Source: Sagittula marina (GTDB taxonomy: Bacteria; Pseudomonadota; Alphaproteobacteria; Rhodobacterales; Rhodobacteraceae). From it: a stretch of 42,540 nucleotides of DNA. Of this stretch, positions 8,432 to 16,118 are shown in pieces (within the stretch, counting starts at the first letter, position 1; each line of letters begins with the position of its first letter). The notes beneath the pieces are model-generated. The model worked only from the letters and a program-made list of their open reading frames with translations. It ran no database searches and was not told the DNA's origin. A program made the position numbers and the translations under genes. The stretch lies in contig NZ_JACIEJ010000019.1 in NCBI RefSeq assembly GCF_014196795.1, forward strand, positions 1 through 42,540. Reading direction: 5' to 3'.

Positions 8432-9766
8432 TCATACCGCGCTTGCCACCCGTTTCAGAGCACCTTCCAGCGTTTCGAGGAAACGGTCCACGTGGTCGCC
8501 AGCACAGATCAGCGGTGGCCGGATTTTCAGCGTGTCTTCGTTGGCGCCCGTTGTACTGATCAGCACCCCGTCGTCCCGCATCGCGTTGACCACGTCCAGT
8601 GCGGCCTTGCGCCGCTGCAGTGGCGTTGCATCCGGCCTGCCGATATCGACGCCGCAGAACAGCCCGGCATTTCGGATCTCGCCGATCATCTCCTGGCTCG
8701 TCGCCAAGGACTCCAGCCCCTGGCGCAACCGTTGACCCATGGCCAGTGCGTTGCCGGGAATGTCGTCGCGTTGCAGGATCGTCAGCACCGCTTCGGCTGT
8801 GGCGATGCCCACGGTGTTTCCGGCGAAGGTGTTCGAATAGCGCGCGGTGGTGCCGAAGCTTTCCATCGGATCCCTGCGGCCCACAACCGCGCCGATGGGA
8901 AAGCCGTTGCCCATCGGTTTGCCCAGGGTGGCGAGGTCCGGCACGATGCCGTGCCGCTGGAAACCCCACATATGCTCCCCGGTGCGCCCGAAACCCGGTT
9001 GCACCTCGTCCGCGATGACAAGGCCCCCCGCCGCGCGTACCGCATCGGCACCACCCGCGATGAAGCCTGGCGGATCAATGCAGACGCCGTCACTGGAAAA
9101 AATGCTGTCAAACAAAAGCGCCGCGACGCCGATGCCGCGCCGTTGGAGATCGTGGATCGCCGCCTTGACCTGCGCCTCGAAATGCGCCCCCGCCTGCTCT
9201 TGCCCGATACCCGCCGGGCCGGGCAAAGTAACCATCCGCACCGAGGGGCTGAGCCGGACCGCGTCGCCCAGGTTTGGGGACACCGCCGCGACGGCGGCAC
9301 TGGTGCCGTGATAAGCATAGGACGACACGATCACCCCGTCATTACCGCTGACATGGCGCGCGATGCGCAGCGCCAGATCGTTCGACTCGCTGCCGGTGCA
9401 GGTAAAGACGACGCGATCCATCGCCTCGGGAAAGGTCGCAATCAACCGTTCGGCATAGTCAACCAGACGAGGCTCGAGGTAGCGGGTGTTGGCGCTGATC
9501 CGGCCCGCCTGCTCGGTCATTGCCGCGTTGACCTCGGGGTGCGCATGCCCCAGTGACGGCACGTTGTTGTAGAAATCCAAGTAGGCCCGCCCGTCCGGAT
9601 CGTACAGCCACATGCCCTGCCCACGTACGAAATGCACCGGCCGCCGGTATTGCAGCCGATAGGACGCGCCGAGAACTGCGTCCCGGCGGGCAACAAGATC
9701 CGCCTCGCGTGCGGGCAGGTCTGTCTCGCCGGGACGAAAGCGGTTGGGCATCAGATCGGTGGTCAT
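8432..9766 (-). CDS. Class III PLP enzyme, AGXT2L-like phospho-lyase or aminotransferase
   Basis: The product is 444 aa. Landmarks are FYNNVPSLGHAHP (65-77), CTGSESND (123-130), SYAYHGTS (149-156), DEVQPGFGRTG with D253, and the PLP lysine K283 in LGKPMGNGFP. The GKPMGNG form around the lysine, rather than AKGxxxG or AKPLGGG, is typical of the AGXT2L branch (ethanolamine-phosphate and 5-phosphohydroxylysine phospho-lyases), which eliminates phosphate and ammonia instead of transaminating. The adjacent APH-fold kinase gene supports that reading. The ATG at 9766 is used because ACGAGG precedes it and homology starts soon after; the frame is open to 9952 only by overlap into the kinase gene. It is the last gene of the large minus-strand operon. 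A plain aminotransferase remains possible. Confidence 0.85.
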   Translation of the reverse strand: MTTDLMPNRFRPGETDLPAREADLVARRDAVLGASYRLQYRRPVHFVRGQGMWLYDPDGRAYLDFYNNVPSLGHAHPEVNAAMTEQAGRISANTRYLEPRLVDYAERLIATFPEAMDRVVFTCTGSESNDLALRIARHVSGNDGVIVSSYAYHGTSAAVAAVSPNLGDAVRLSPSVRMVTLPGPAGIGQEQAGAHFEAQVKAAIHDLQRRGIGVAALLFDSIFSSDGVCIDPPGFIAGGADAVRAAGGLVIADEVQPGFGRTGEHMWGFQRHGIVPDLATLGKPMGNGFPIGAVVGRRDPMESFGTTARYSNTFAGNTVGIATAEAVLTILQRDDIPGNALAMGQRLRQGLESLATSQEMIGEIRNAGLFCGVDIGRPDATPLQRRKAALDVVNAMRDDGVLISTTGANEDTLKIRPPLICAGDHVDRFLETLEGALKRVASAV

Positions 9767-9794
9767 AGTGCTGGCCTCGTGCTTGGAACTGCGG

Positions 9795-10874
9795 TTATGC
9801 CGCCTGAGGAGGCTGAGACAGGGCGGCGGTGACCGCTGCCGCTTCGGCGCGGGCATCCAGCCGGGACAGGATCGCCAATCCGTTCTGTGACCGTGCGACG
9901 TTCTTGTTAATGTAGATGGCTTGATCGGGAAAGAGATGCGAGCGCCAGGCATTGATCAGGACCAGCGCTGCCTGCCGCGCCCGCATCAGCCCGACGATCA
10001 CCGCCCGGTCGAGGTCGGACAGCGGTATCACGGAAGCATACCCGGCCAGCACCTGCTCGGCCCCGCCAAGCGGCAGTTCCGGGTCGGTGACCATGTGTCC
10101 GGCGGCCACCGCGAGGTCCTGTAAACGAGGATTCCAGCCGCCATCGCCGAAGTCGATGAAGCCGGTGCCGCCCCGCGTTTCCAGCATATTGTGCGGGCTG
10201 GGGTCGTTGTGGGTGATCTGCCAGTCCAGCGCGTCGAGCCGTGGCGCGACTTGGGACAGGTAATCCGCCATGGCCGCCCGGACATGCTCGGCCAGCGGTC
10301 CATCCGGCAGATGACACGATAGCGCGCTGAGCCGGGTCCAGCAGCCGATATGCCAAAGAACCGGGCGCCGCGTGCTCGGCGGATCGCAGCGCGCCAGCGC
10401 AAGGTTCAGCCGGCCCAGTGCCTGCCCGCTTTGTCTGGCAATGGCGGGCGTTTGCTCTTCTGCGTGCAAAGGCGCACCCTCCAGACGGGTTTGAACATAG
10501 CCGCACGTCCGGCCATCGCGAAACATCAGCGCGCCGTCCCGCGTCCGCAGCACCTTTGGCGCGATCACGTCAGCGTATGCCTCCAGATCCGAGAGCGTGC
10601 CCGACTGGAAGGCAAAGCTTTCGACCGCTTCGGGCCGTGCGGATGTCTTGAGGATGAGGCGCCGGCCGTCAGGGAGACGCAGCTCGTCAGTGCGTTCGAC
10701 TTCGGAAGCGAGAGGAACGATCTCGGTATCAATGCCGTAGTGCTGCGCGAGCATGTGAACCGCGTGGCTCGTATCGCCGTGTTCGGGTCGGGTCGCCATG
10801 GGGGCCAAGGCCGCCTGGAACCAGTCCTCTGACACGGGGCCGGTGCCTTTGTTCACGCTCGCCACAGGCATCAT
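9795..10874 (-). CDS. APH-fold small-molecule kinase (hydroxylysine/choline kinase-like)
   Basis: The product is 359 aa. The ATP lysine is probably K76 in RRLILKTSA. The catalytic loop is THNDPSPHNM (221-230, with D224) and the metal-binding motif is FIDFGDGGWNPRLQDLA (239-255). This is the aminoglycoside-phosphotransferase fold as used by choline/ethanolamine, homoserine and 5-hydroxylysine kinases. The start ATG at 10874 overlaps the stop of the dehydratase gene by 4 bases (ATGA), and the PLP lyase follows after 28 bases. Kinase plus AGXT2L-type lyase is the gene pair that degrades hydroxylysine or ethanolamine in animals, and the two also occur as fusions in some bacteria. Drug resistance is unlikely in this context. 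Confidence 0.82.
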   Translation of the reverse strand: MMPVASVNKGTGPVSEDWFQAALAPMATRPEHGDTSHAVHMLAQHYGIDTEIVPLASEVERTDELRLPDGRRLILKTSARPEAVESFAFQSGTLSDLEAYADVIAPKVLRTRDGALMFRDGRTCGYVQTRLEGAPLHAEEQTPAIARQSGQALGRLNLALARCDPPSTRRPVLWHIGCWTRLSALSCHLPDGPLAEHVRAAMADYLSQVAPRLDALDWQITHNDPSPHNMLETRGGTGFIDFGDGGWNPRLQDLAVAAGHMVTDPELPLGGAEQVLAGYASVIPLSDLDRAVIVGLMRARQAALVLINAWRSHLFPDQAIYINKNVARSQNGLAILSRLDARAEAAAVTAALSQPPQAA

Positions 10875-11860
10875 GCGACCTCGGGCACAGTGGTTTGGGT
10901 GCCATAGACCGCCGCAAGATCCGTCAGCCCCCAGTTGCCGCCGGTCAGAATGGTGCAAACCTTTTCTCCCGGTTGCAGCTTGATCGACCCGGCCAGCAAA
11001 GCGCCCACGCCGATCGCGGCAGAGGGTTCCGCCACCAGTTTCGCGTCCCGCGCCAAAGCCTGCATACCCGCCACTATGTCCGCGTCCTCGACGGTTACGA
11101 TCTCGTCCACGTAACGTTCGATGATCGGCCAGGGGTTCTGTCCCGGCACGCTGATCCGCAGTCCGTCCGCAATTGTATCCAGCAGCGGCAGTGACACGCG
11201 TTCGCCCTTGAGCCGGCTTTGGAAATACTTGGGCGTCAGCGCCGGTTCCGCAGCGATCACCCGGACCGATGGCTTGAGCGACTTGAGCGCTGTCGCCACG
11301 CCAGAGATCAGCCCGCCACCGCCAAGCGGCACGATCACCGTATCGACGTCCGGCAGGTCTTCGATGATCTCGCAGCCGATCGTCCCCTGTCCGGCCATCA
11401 CGCGGGGATCCTCAAAACCGTGTATGGTCTCGTAGCCCTCTTCCTCGGCAATGCGGTAGACCTGTTTCCAGCGCGCGGCGGTATCGCCGTCATAAAGGAT
11501 CACCTGTGCCCCTAGCGCGCGGGTGTTGTCGACCTTTTGCTGCGGCGTGGTGGTGGGCAGGACCAGCACCACCTTCGCCCCAAGCATCCGACCGGCCCAG
11601 GACAGGCCCTGCGCATGATTTCCCGAAGATGAGGAGATGAAACCGCGCGCGATCTGCTCGGGCGACAACTGCAGCGCGGTGTTGAGCGCACCGCGGATCT
11701 TGAAAGCGCCGGTCACCTGAAGCGTTTCGGCCTTGAGAAACAGCTGACAGCCGACGGAAGGTTCGATCCTGTCGGCGCGAAGAAGCGGGGTGCGATTGAC
11801 ATAGGACGCGATCCGCGTACGGGCGGCCTGAATGTCATCGAGTGTGGGGTGTTCCAGCAT
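10871..11860 (-). CDS. Threonine/serine dehydratase family PLP enzyme
   Basis: The product is 329 aa, the length of catabolic dehydratases without a regulatory ACT domain. The PLP lysine is K54 in TGAFKIRGA, the substrate loop is SSSSGNHAQG (76-85) and the phosphate-binding loop is PLGGGGL (178-184). The family removes water and ammonia from threonine, serine or 3-hydroxyaspartate. Its partner 14 bases upstream is an OCD-family gene. The same two families pair up as EutB/EutC in hydroxyectoine breakdown and as BhcB/BhcD in the beta-hydroxyaspartate cycle, so the true substrate may be a 3-hydroxy amino acid other than threonine. AAGGA precedes the start at good spacing. Confidence 0.88.
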   Translation of the reverse strand: MLEHPTLDDIQAARTRIASYVNRTPLLRADRIEPSVGCQLFLKAETLQVTGAFKIRGALNTALQLSPEQIARGFISSSSGNHAQGLSWAGRMLGAKVVLVLPTTTPQQKVDNTRALGAQVILYDGDTAARWKQVYRIAEEEGYETIHGFEDPRVMAGQGTIGCEIIEDLPDVDTVIVPLGGGGLISGVATALKSLKPSVRVIAAEPALTPKYFQSRLKGERVSLPLLDTIADGLRISVPGQNPWPIIERYVDEIVTVEDADIVAGMQALARDAKLVAEPSAAIGVGALLAGSIKLQPGEKVCTILTGGNWGLTDLAAVYGTQTTVPEVA

Positions 11861-11874
11861 CTCGTAGGGTCCTT

Positions 11875-12873
11875 TTATTTTGCCGGTGCCAGGAAATCGA
11901 ACGAAGTGCCGATCCCGCGCTCCCGCGCCAGTCGAAGCAGTGCGGCGGCGGTCGCGTTGTCCTGTATCGCCATGCCGGTGGAATCGAAAATGACGATCTG
12001 GTCGTCGCTCTCGCGGCCCGGTTTGCGATCCAGCAGCACTTCACCGATTTCGACAAGCGGCTCAGCCACGATGCCGGCCTTCAGGGCATGCTGCACCTCG
12101 CCTTTTTCGCGGCATTGGGCGGCGGCGTCCACCACCACTCGGGCGTCACGGAAAAGCTCAGGGTCCAATTCCTGCTTGCCCGGTTGATCCGCGCCGATGG
12201 CAACGACAAGGGTGCCGGGACGCAGCCATCCGTCTTGCAGCACGACGCCGCTCGCCCGCGTCGTTGTGATGACGACATCAGCCTCGGCGACGGCCTGTTC
12301 CGCAGAGGTCGCGCACACCACGGAAATGCCGAATTCCGCTTCGATCTCGGCGGCGAAGGCTTGCGCGCCCTCCGGTGATCGCCCCCATGCGTGGATGCTC
12401 TCGATTTGCATGACCTCGCGGATTGCGCGGATCTGCATGCGGGCCTGATTGCCGGTGCCAATAGCGGCGAGCCTGCACGCGCCGGGCCGTGCCAGCGCCT
12501 GAACCGCAATAGCGCCGGATGCACCCGTCCGGAATCCGGTCAAAAGGCTGCCATCCATCACGCAGGTCAACGCGCCGTTTTGTCCGTCAAACAACAGGAC
12601 CGTTCCCATGCCGTTCGGCAGGCCAAATCGGTCGGGGTTATGGCGGAACCCGCCAGACGATGCCTTGAGCGAGACCAGTTCGCCACTGCGGTGATACCCG
12701 GCCTTGAAATCAATTTCGGCCGCGTCGGTGGACAGGTGAATGCCCATATAAGGCGGTTGGTCCACATCACCGCCGCTATAGGCGCGATAGGCGTCCCCCA
12801 CCGCCGCGATCACGTCGGGCATGCGCATAAGGCTGCGCACATCTTCTTTTGTCAAAAGCAGTGTTCCGCTCAT
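11875..12873 (-). CDS. Ornithine cyclodeaminase / mu-crystallin family protein
   Basis: The product is 332 aa. Seen in order are LKASSGGF (69-76), the substrate arginine in GFRTGASGA (113-121), the Rossmann motif AAIGTGNQA (136-144), and GADQPGKQELD in the C-terminal half. The family includes ornithine cyclodeaminase, alanine dehydrogenase, Delta1-pyrroline/piperideine-2-carboxylate reductases, iminosuccinate reductase (BhcD) and EutC; they interconvert imino and amino acids with NAD(P)H. Start ATG 12873 overlaps the stop of the flavoprotein gene by 4 bases, and the dehydratase follows after 14 bases, so the three are one transcription unit. A reductase of a cyclic or linear imine made by the flavoprotein or dehydratase is the most natural guess. 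Confidence 0.85.
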   Translation of the reverse strand: MSGTLLLTKEDVRSLMRMPDVIAAVGDAYRAYSGGDVDQPPYMGIHLSTDAAEIDFKAGYHRSGELVSLKASSGGFRHNPDRFGLPNGMGTVLLFDGQNGALTCVMDGSLLTGFRTGASGAIAVQALARPGACRLAAIGTGNQARMQIRAIREVMQIESIHAWGRSPEGAQAFAAEIEAEFGISVVCATSAEQAVAEADVVITTTRASGVVLQDGWLRPGTLVVAIGADQPGKQELDPELFRDARVVVDAAAQCREKGEVQHALKAGIVAEPLVEIGEVLLDRKPGRESDDQIVIFDSTGMAIQDNATAAALLRLARERGIGTSFDFLAPAK

Positions 12874-14180
12874 CGCCGTGCCCGCCGCATCGCCAGTTTG
12901 TCCTGCGCTGTAAAATACCCAAGCATTGCCGGCAGGAACCAGGGATCGCCCTTGTAAAGCGGAACGGCAGCGGGCGGGCGCGCGGCAAAGGCGCTGCGGC
13001 CTGCATCTGCGCCCAGCAGCCGGTGCGCCGCGCGGCTGCCCACCCACGGCGCCCAGACCACGCCTGATCCGCAGAACCCGGTCGCATAATGAATACCGTC
13101 TTTCTCGAACAACCTCGGGATCATATCGCGGTTCATGGCGACGTTCCCGAACCAGCTGTGGCTGAGCTTGACCTGTGCCAGCTCTGGAAACAGCTCGGCC
13201 AGCCCGTTGCGCAGGCGCAGGGTCGGTTCCAGCGGGTCCCCCTGACGCGACCCATCGCGCCCGCCCAGAAGAATACGTCGCCCGTCCGGTGAGGGCCGAT
13301 AATAGAAACCCATCTGCCGGTTTTCCCCCATCATCATGCGGCGTGGCATCAGCCGGTCCATGACCTCGTGGGGCAGCTCTTCGGTGGCGATGATCCGGCT
13401 GCGAACCGGGATCATGCGGCGTTGCAGGTCGGGCATGGCCTTGTCGGTATAGCCGTTGGTGCACACCAGCACCTGCCGCGCCTGAACCGTGCCGCTGGCC
13501 GTTTCTACACGGCAGTGCGGACCCTCCGGCACAATCCCGGTCACGGGTGTCTGGCCGTGAACACTGGCGCCCGTGTCGCGGGTGATCCGCAAGAGTTCGG
13601 CATGGAACTTCGCCGGATGCAGACCGCCCACATCCATCCTTACCGTACCGCCGCGATAGAAATCCGTGCCGATATGGCTGTGCTGTTCCGAATGGGGAAC
13701 GGCATAGGTCTCGATCCCCAAACGTTTGCTCAGTGTCTCAGAGGCCCGGGCCATAGTGTCGTATTGATCGTAGCCAAGCGCCCCCTTGAAATTGCCGGTC
13801 AGCTTGAAATCGCACTCCAGCCCTTCGGTCCGGATCAGGTCCCAGAGGAATTCACGGGCGACTTTGCCCTCAGCCTCGATGGCAAGCGCCGCCCCCTGAC
13901 CAAAGCGCCGCTCGATCTCTGCAAAGCCGGGTCGGATGTTGCCGCTGGTGATGCCACCGTTGCGCGACGACGCACCTTCGCCCGGACGCATCGCGTCAAA
14001 GACCGCGACCGAGCGTCCGGCTCTCGTCAGGACCAGTGCGGCAGACAGCCCGGCAAAACCCGCACCGACGATGGCCACGTCCACCTTCTTGGGCAGCGGC
14101 GTTGTCGGCATAGCGTGGGGGGGCGCTGCCTCCCACCAGTAGGGCATAGCGGTAGCGGCCGCGCGTGGGTCTCTAGACAT
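12870..14180 (-). CDS. FAD-dependent oxidoreductase (DAO family)
   Basis: The product is 436 aa. AIVGAGFAG (36-44) is the FAD motif, followed by VFDAMRPGEGASSRNGGITSG, the DAO signature with SRNGG near the isoalloxazine. The N-terminal MPYWWEAAPP resembles the WWE/YW leader often seen in PuuB-like and sarcosine-oxidase-like proteins. The C-terminal YATGFCGSGVVWAPWVG closes the FAD site. The start at 14180 has TGAGGT upstream and is 8 bases after the permease stop; the open frame reaching 14297 overlaps the permease gene and shows no homology. Its position between the importer and the OCD/dehydratase genes suggests it performs the first oxidation of the imported compound (inference). Confidence 0.88.
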   Translation of the reverse strand: MSRDPRAAATAMPYWWEAAPPHAMPTTPLPKKVDVAIVGAGFAGLSAALVLTRAGRSVAVFDAMRPGEGASSRNGGITSGNIRPGFAEIERRFGQGAALAIEAEGKVAREFLWDLIRTEGLECDFKLTGNFKGALGYDQYDTMARASETLSKRLGIETYAVPHSEQHSHIGTDFYRGGTVRMDVGGLHPAKFHAELLRITRDTGASVHGQTPVTGIVPEGPHCRVETASGTVQARQVLVCTNGYTDKAMPDLQRRMIPVRSRIIATEELPHEVMDRLMPRRMMMGENRQMGFYYRPSPDGRRILLGGRDGSRQGDPLEPTLRLRNGLAELFPELAQVKLSHSWFGNVAMNRDMIPRLFEKDGIHYATGFCGSGVVWAPWVGSRAAHRLLGADAGRSAFAARPPAAVPLYKGDPWFLPAMLGYFTAQDKLAMRRARR

Positions 14181-14188
14181 ATGTGACC

Positions 14189-15070
14189 TCAGAAACTGTC
14201 GTTGCGGACGTCGAGCGCATCGCGCAGCCCGTCGCCGATGAAATTGAAGCTGGTGACAGCAAGGGTGATGGCGATACCTGGAATGATCGCGAGCCATGGG
14301 GCCGAGCCCAGATATTGCTGCGCGCCGTTCAGCATGTTGCCCCAGCTGGGCAAGGGCGGCTGAATGCCGAAGCCAAGGAAGCTGACGTAGGCCTCCAACA
14401 GAATTGCGCGGGCCACCGTCAATGTCGCGGCAACGATGATCGGCCCCATGCAGTTGGGCAGGATCTCGCGGAACATCATGTGCATCTTGCCCAGCCCCAG
14501 CATCCGGCCGGCCAGCACGAATTCACGCTCCTTGAGTGAACGAACCTCCGCTTCGACGATGCGGGCGACCTCCATCCAGCCGGTAAGCGCAATGATGATG
14601 GTGATCATGACCGGGCTGGGCTTTAGCGCCACGGCGAGGGCGAGCAACATAAAGATCGTTGGGAAGGACAGGAACCCATCGACAAAGCGCATCAGAACGG
14701 CGTTGACCACACGTCCGCCGTAGCCCGCAATCACACCGATCAGCGTACCCAAAATGGTTGCCAGAACCATGGCGAAGAACCCGACCAGTAGCGAAATCCG
14801 CCCCGCCGTCAACAGTCGCGCGGCGATGTCGCGGCCCAACGGATCGGTGCCCAGATAGTGTTGCCCGGACATCGGCGGCGAAAACCGGCCCCGCAGGTCG
14901 ATGTGGAGTGAATCGTAGGGCAGCAGATAAGGTCCGAAGATGCAGGCCAACGTCAGAAGCGTGATCATGACCAGCCCCAGCAGCGCCAGGCGGTGGCCAA
15001 AGAACCGCCGTGCGACGCGACTTTGCCACCAGCGGGGAACGGCGGTCGTGTTTATGTCGGTGGTGGTCAT
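14189..15070 (-). CDS. Opp/Dpp-type ABC transporter permease (DppC-like)
   Basis: The product is 293 aa with an N-terminal membrane helix (LALLGLVMITLLTLACIFGPYLL shifted to about 30-50), a periplasmic stretch containing HYLGTDPLGRDIAARLL, which is diagnostic of DppC/OppC, and then four further helices. The EAA loop ERE FVLAGRMLGLGK...EILPNCMGP contacts the ATPase. The start ATG at 15070 is preceded by GAAGGATCACCTCC; the GAAGG part can act as ribosome-binding site, while the rest copies the 3' end of 16S rRNA itself. It lies 22 bases after the DppB-like gene and belongs to the minus-strand importer operon. Confidence 0.9.
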   Translation of the reverse strand: MTTTDINTTAVPRWWQSRVARRFFGHRLALLGLVMITLLTLACIFGPYLLPYDSLHIDLRGRFSPPMSGQHYLGTDPLGRDIAARLLTAGRISLLVGFFAMVLATILGTLIGVIAGYGGRVVNAVLMRFVDGFLSFPTIFMLLALAVALKPSPVMITIIIALTGWMEVARIVEAEVRSLKEREFVLAGRMLGLGKMHMMFREILPNCMGPIIVAATLTVARAILLEAYVSFLGFGIQPPLPSWGNMLNGAQQYLGSAPWLAIIPGIAITLAVTSFNFIGDGLRDALDVRNDSF

Positions 15071-15092
15071 GGAGGTGATCCTTCTTTGGGAC

Positions 15093-16055
15093 TCAGGCCA
15101 GTCGAATGCGCGGATCGACAAGGGCGACGGTGATGTCAGCGATCAAATTGGCGACGATGGTCAGCAGCGCCGAAAACATCAGCAGCCCCATCACGACCGG
15201 ATAGTCGCTGTATCCCAGGCTATCGAGAAACAGCCGACCCATTCCGGGCCAGGTGAAAACGGTTTCGGTCACCAGCGCACCGGTCAGCAGTGACGGGATC
15301 TGCACACCCGCCAGCGTGATCATCGGGAGCATGGCATTTCCGACCACATGTTTCATGACGACGCGACGCTCGGTCACGCCCTTGGCGCGGGCGGTCTTGA
15401 CGAAATCCTGACTGATTGCATCCAGCGTCGCACCACGCATGAAACGGCTCCAGATGGCGATATGGACGAGCGCCAGCACAACAGACGGCATTATAAGATG
15501 ATGCAGGTAGTTGAGGACCGACTGATCCCCGATCGTGTACATGTTGCCGGCAGGCAGCCAACCAAGCTTCAGGGAAAAGACATATATACCGATCAGGCCA
15601 AACCAGAATGTGGGTATCGACAGCGCCACCATCGCGCCCACCGTCGCCACATAGTCAAAGCCGGAATACCGGTGTGTCGCTCCGCGAATGCCGATCCAGG
15701 TGCCGATGGCCACGGCGATCACCGTGGACGACCCCATCAACAGCAACGTCGCGGGCACGTGTCGCGCAATCACCGCGGTCACCGGGCTGCCATCGCGGAA
15801 CGAGGTGCCCCAGTCGCCCTGCAACATTCCCCAAGCCCACTCCAGGTATTGGATATGCAGCGGGCGGTTGAGGCCCAGTTGTTCTGTTATCCGGGCAATG
15901 TCTGCGGGTGTCATGCCGGGGTCGAGCGCAAATTGCGACAGGGGCCCACCCGGCATCAGGTTTAGCACCGTAAACCCGATGATCGACACGATCACCAAAA
16001 GCACGGCGCTTTGCAGGAAACGGCTAAAAAGGAATGCGGCCAAGGGACCCTCCAT
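15093..16055 (-). CDS. Opp/Dpp-type ABC transporter permease (DppB-like)
   Basis: The product is 320 aa with six predicted membrane helices, the first at about 9-32 (FLFSRFLQSAVLLVIVSIIG). The conserved PGGP after helix 1, QLGLNRPLHIQYLEWAWG in the first periplasmic part and the EAA loop DFVKTARAKGVTERRVVMKHVVGNAMLP identify it as the DppB/OppB partner. No strong ribosome-binding site precedes the ATG at 16055, so an alternative start slightly downstream cannot be excluded. It sits between the binding-protein gene (63 bases) and the DppC-like gene (22 bases). Confidence 0.9.
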   Translation of the reverse strand: MEGPLAAFLFSRFLQSAVLLVIVSIIGFTVLNLMPGGPLSQFALDPGMTPADIARITEQLGLNRPLHIQYLEWAWGMLQGDWGTSFRDGSPVTAVIARHVPATLLLMGSSTVIAVAIGTWIGIRGATHRYSGFDYVATVGAMVALSIPTFWFGLIGIYVFSLKLGWLPAGNMYTIGDQSVLNYLHHLIMPSVVLALVHIAIWSRFMRGATLDAISQDFVKTARAKGVTERRVVMKHVVGNAMLPMITLAGVQIPSLLTGALVTETVFTWPGMGRLFLDSLGYSDYPVVMGLLMFSALLTIVANLIADITVALVDPRIRLA

Positions 16056-16118
16056 TTCGGAATGGTGGTTTCAGAAGGTGCCGTCGCCCACCGCCAGGGG
16101 CGGGCGACGACAGGACGT

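Noticed and set aside
8408-9556. Long open frame on the plus strand opposite the PLP enzyme gene
   Set aside because: It has no domain features and mirrors the codon structure of the real minus-strand gene; a GC-rich shadow, like similar frames elsewhere in the window.
9795-10874. Aminoglycoside resistance gene
   Set aside because: The APH fold is shared with many metabolic kinases, and translational coupling to catabolic genes favours a metabolic substrate.
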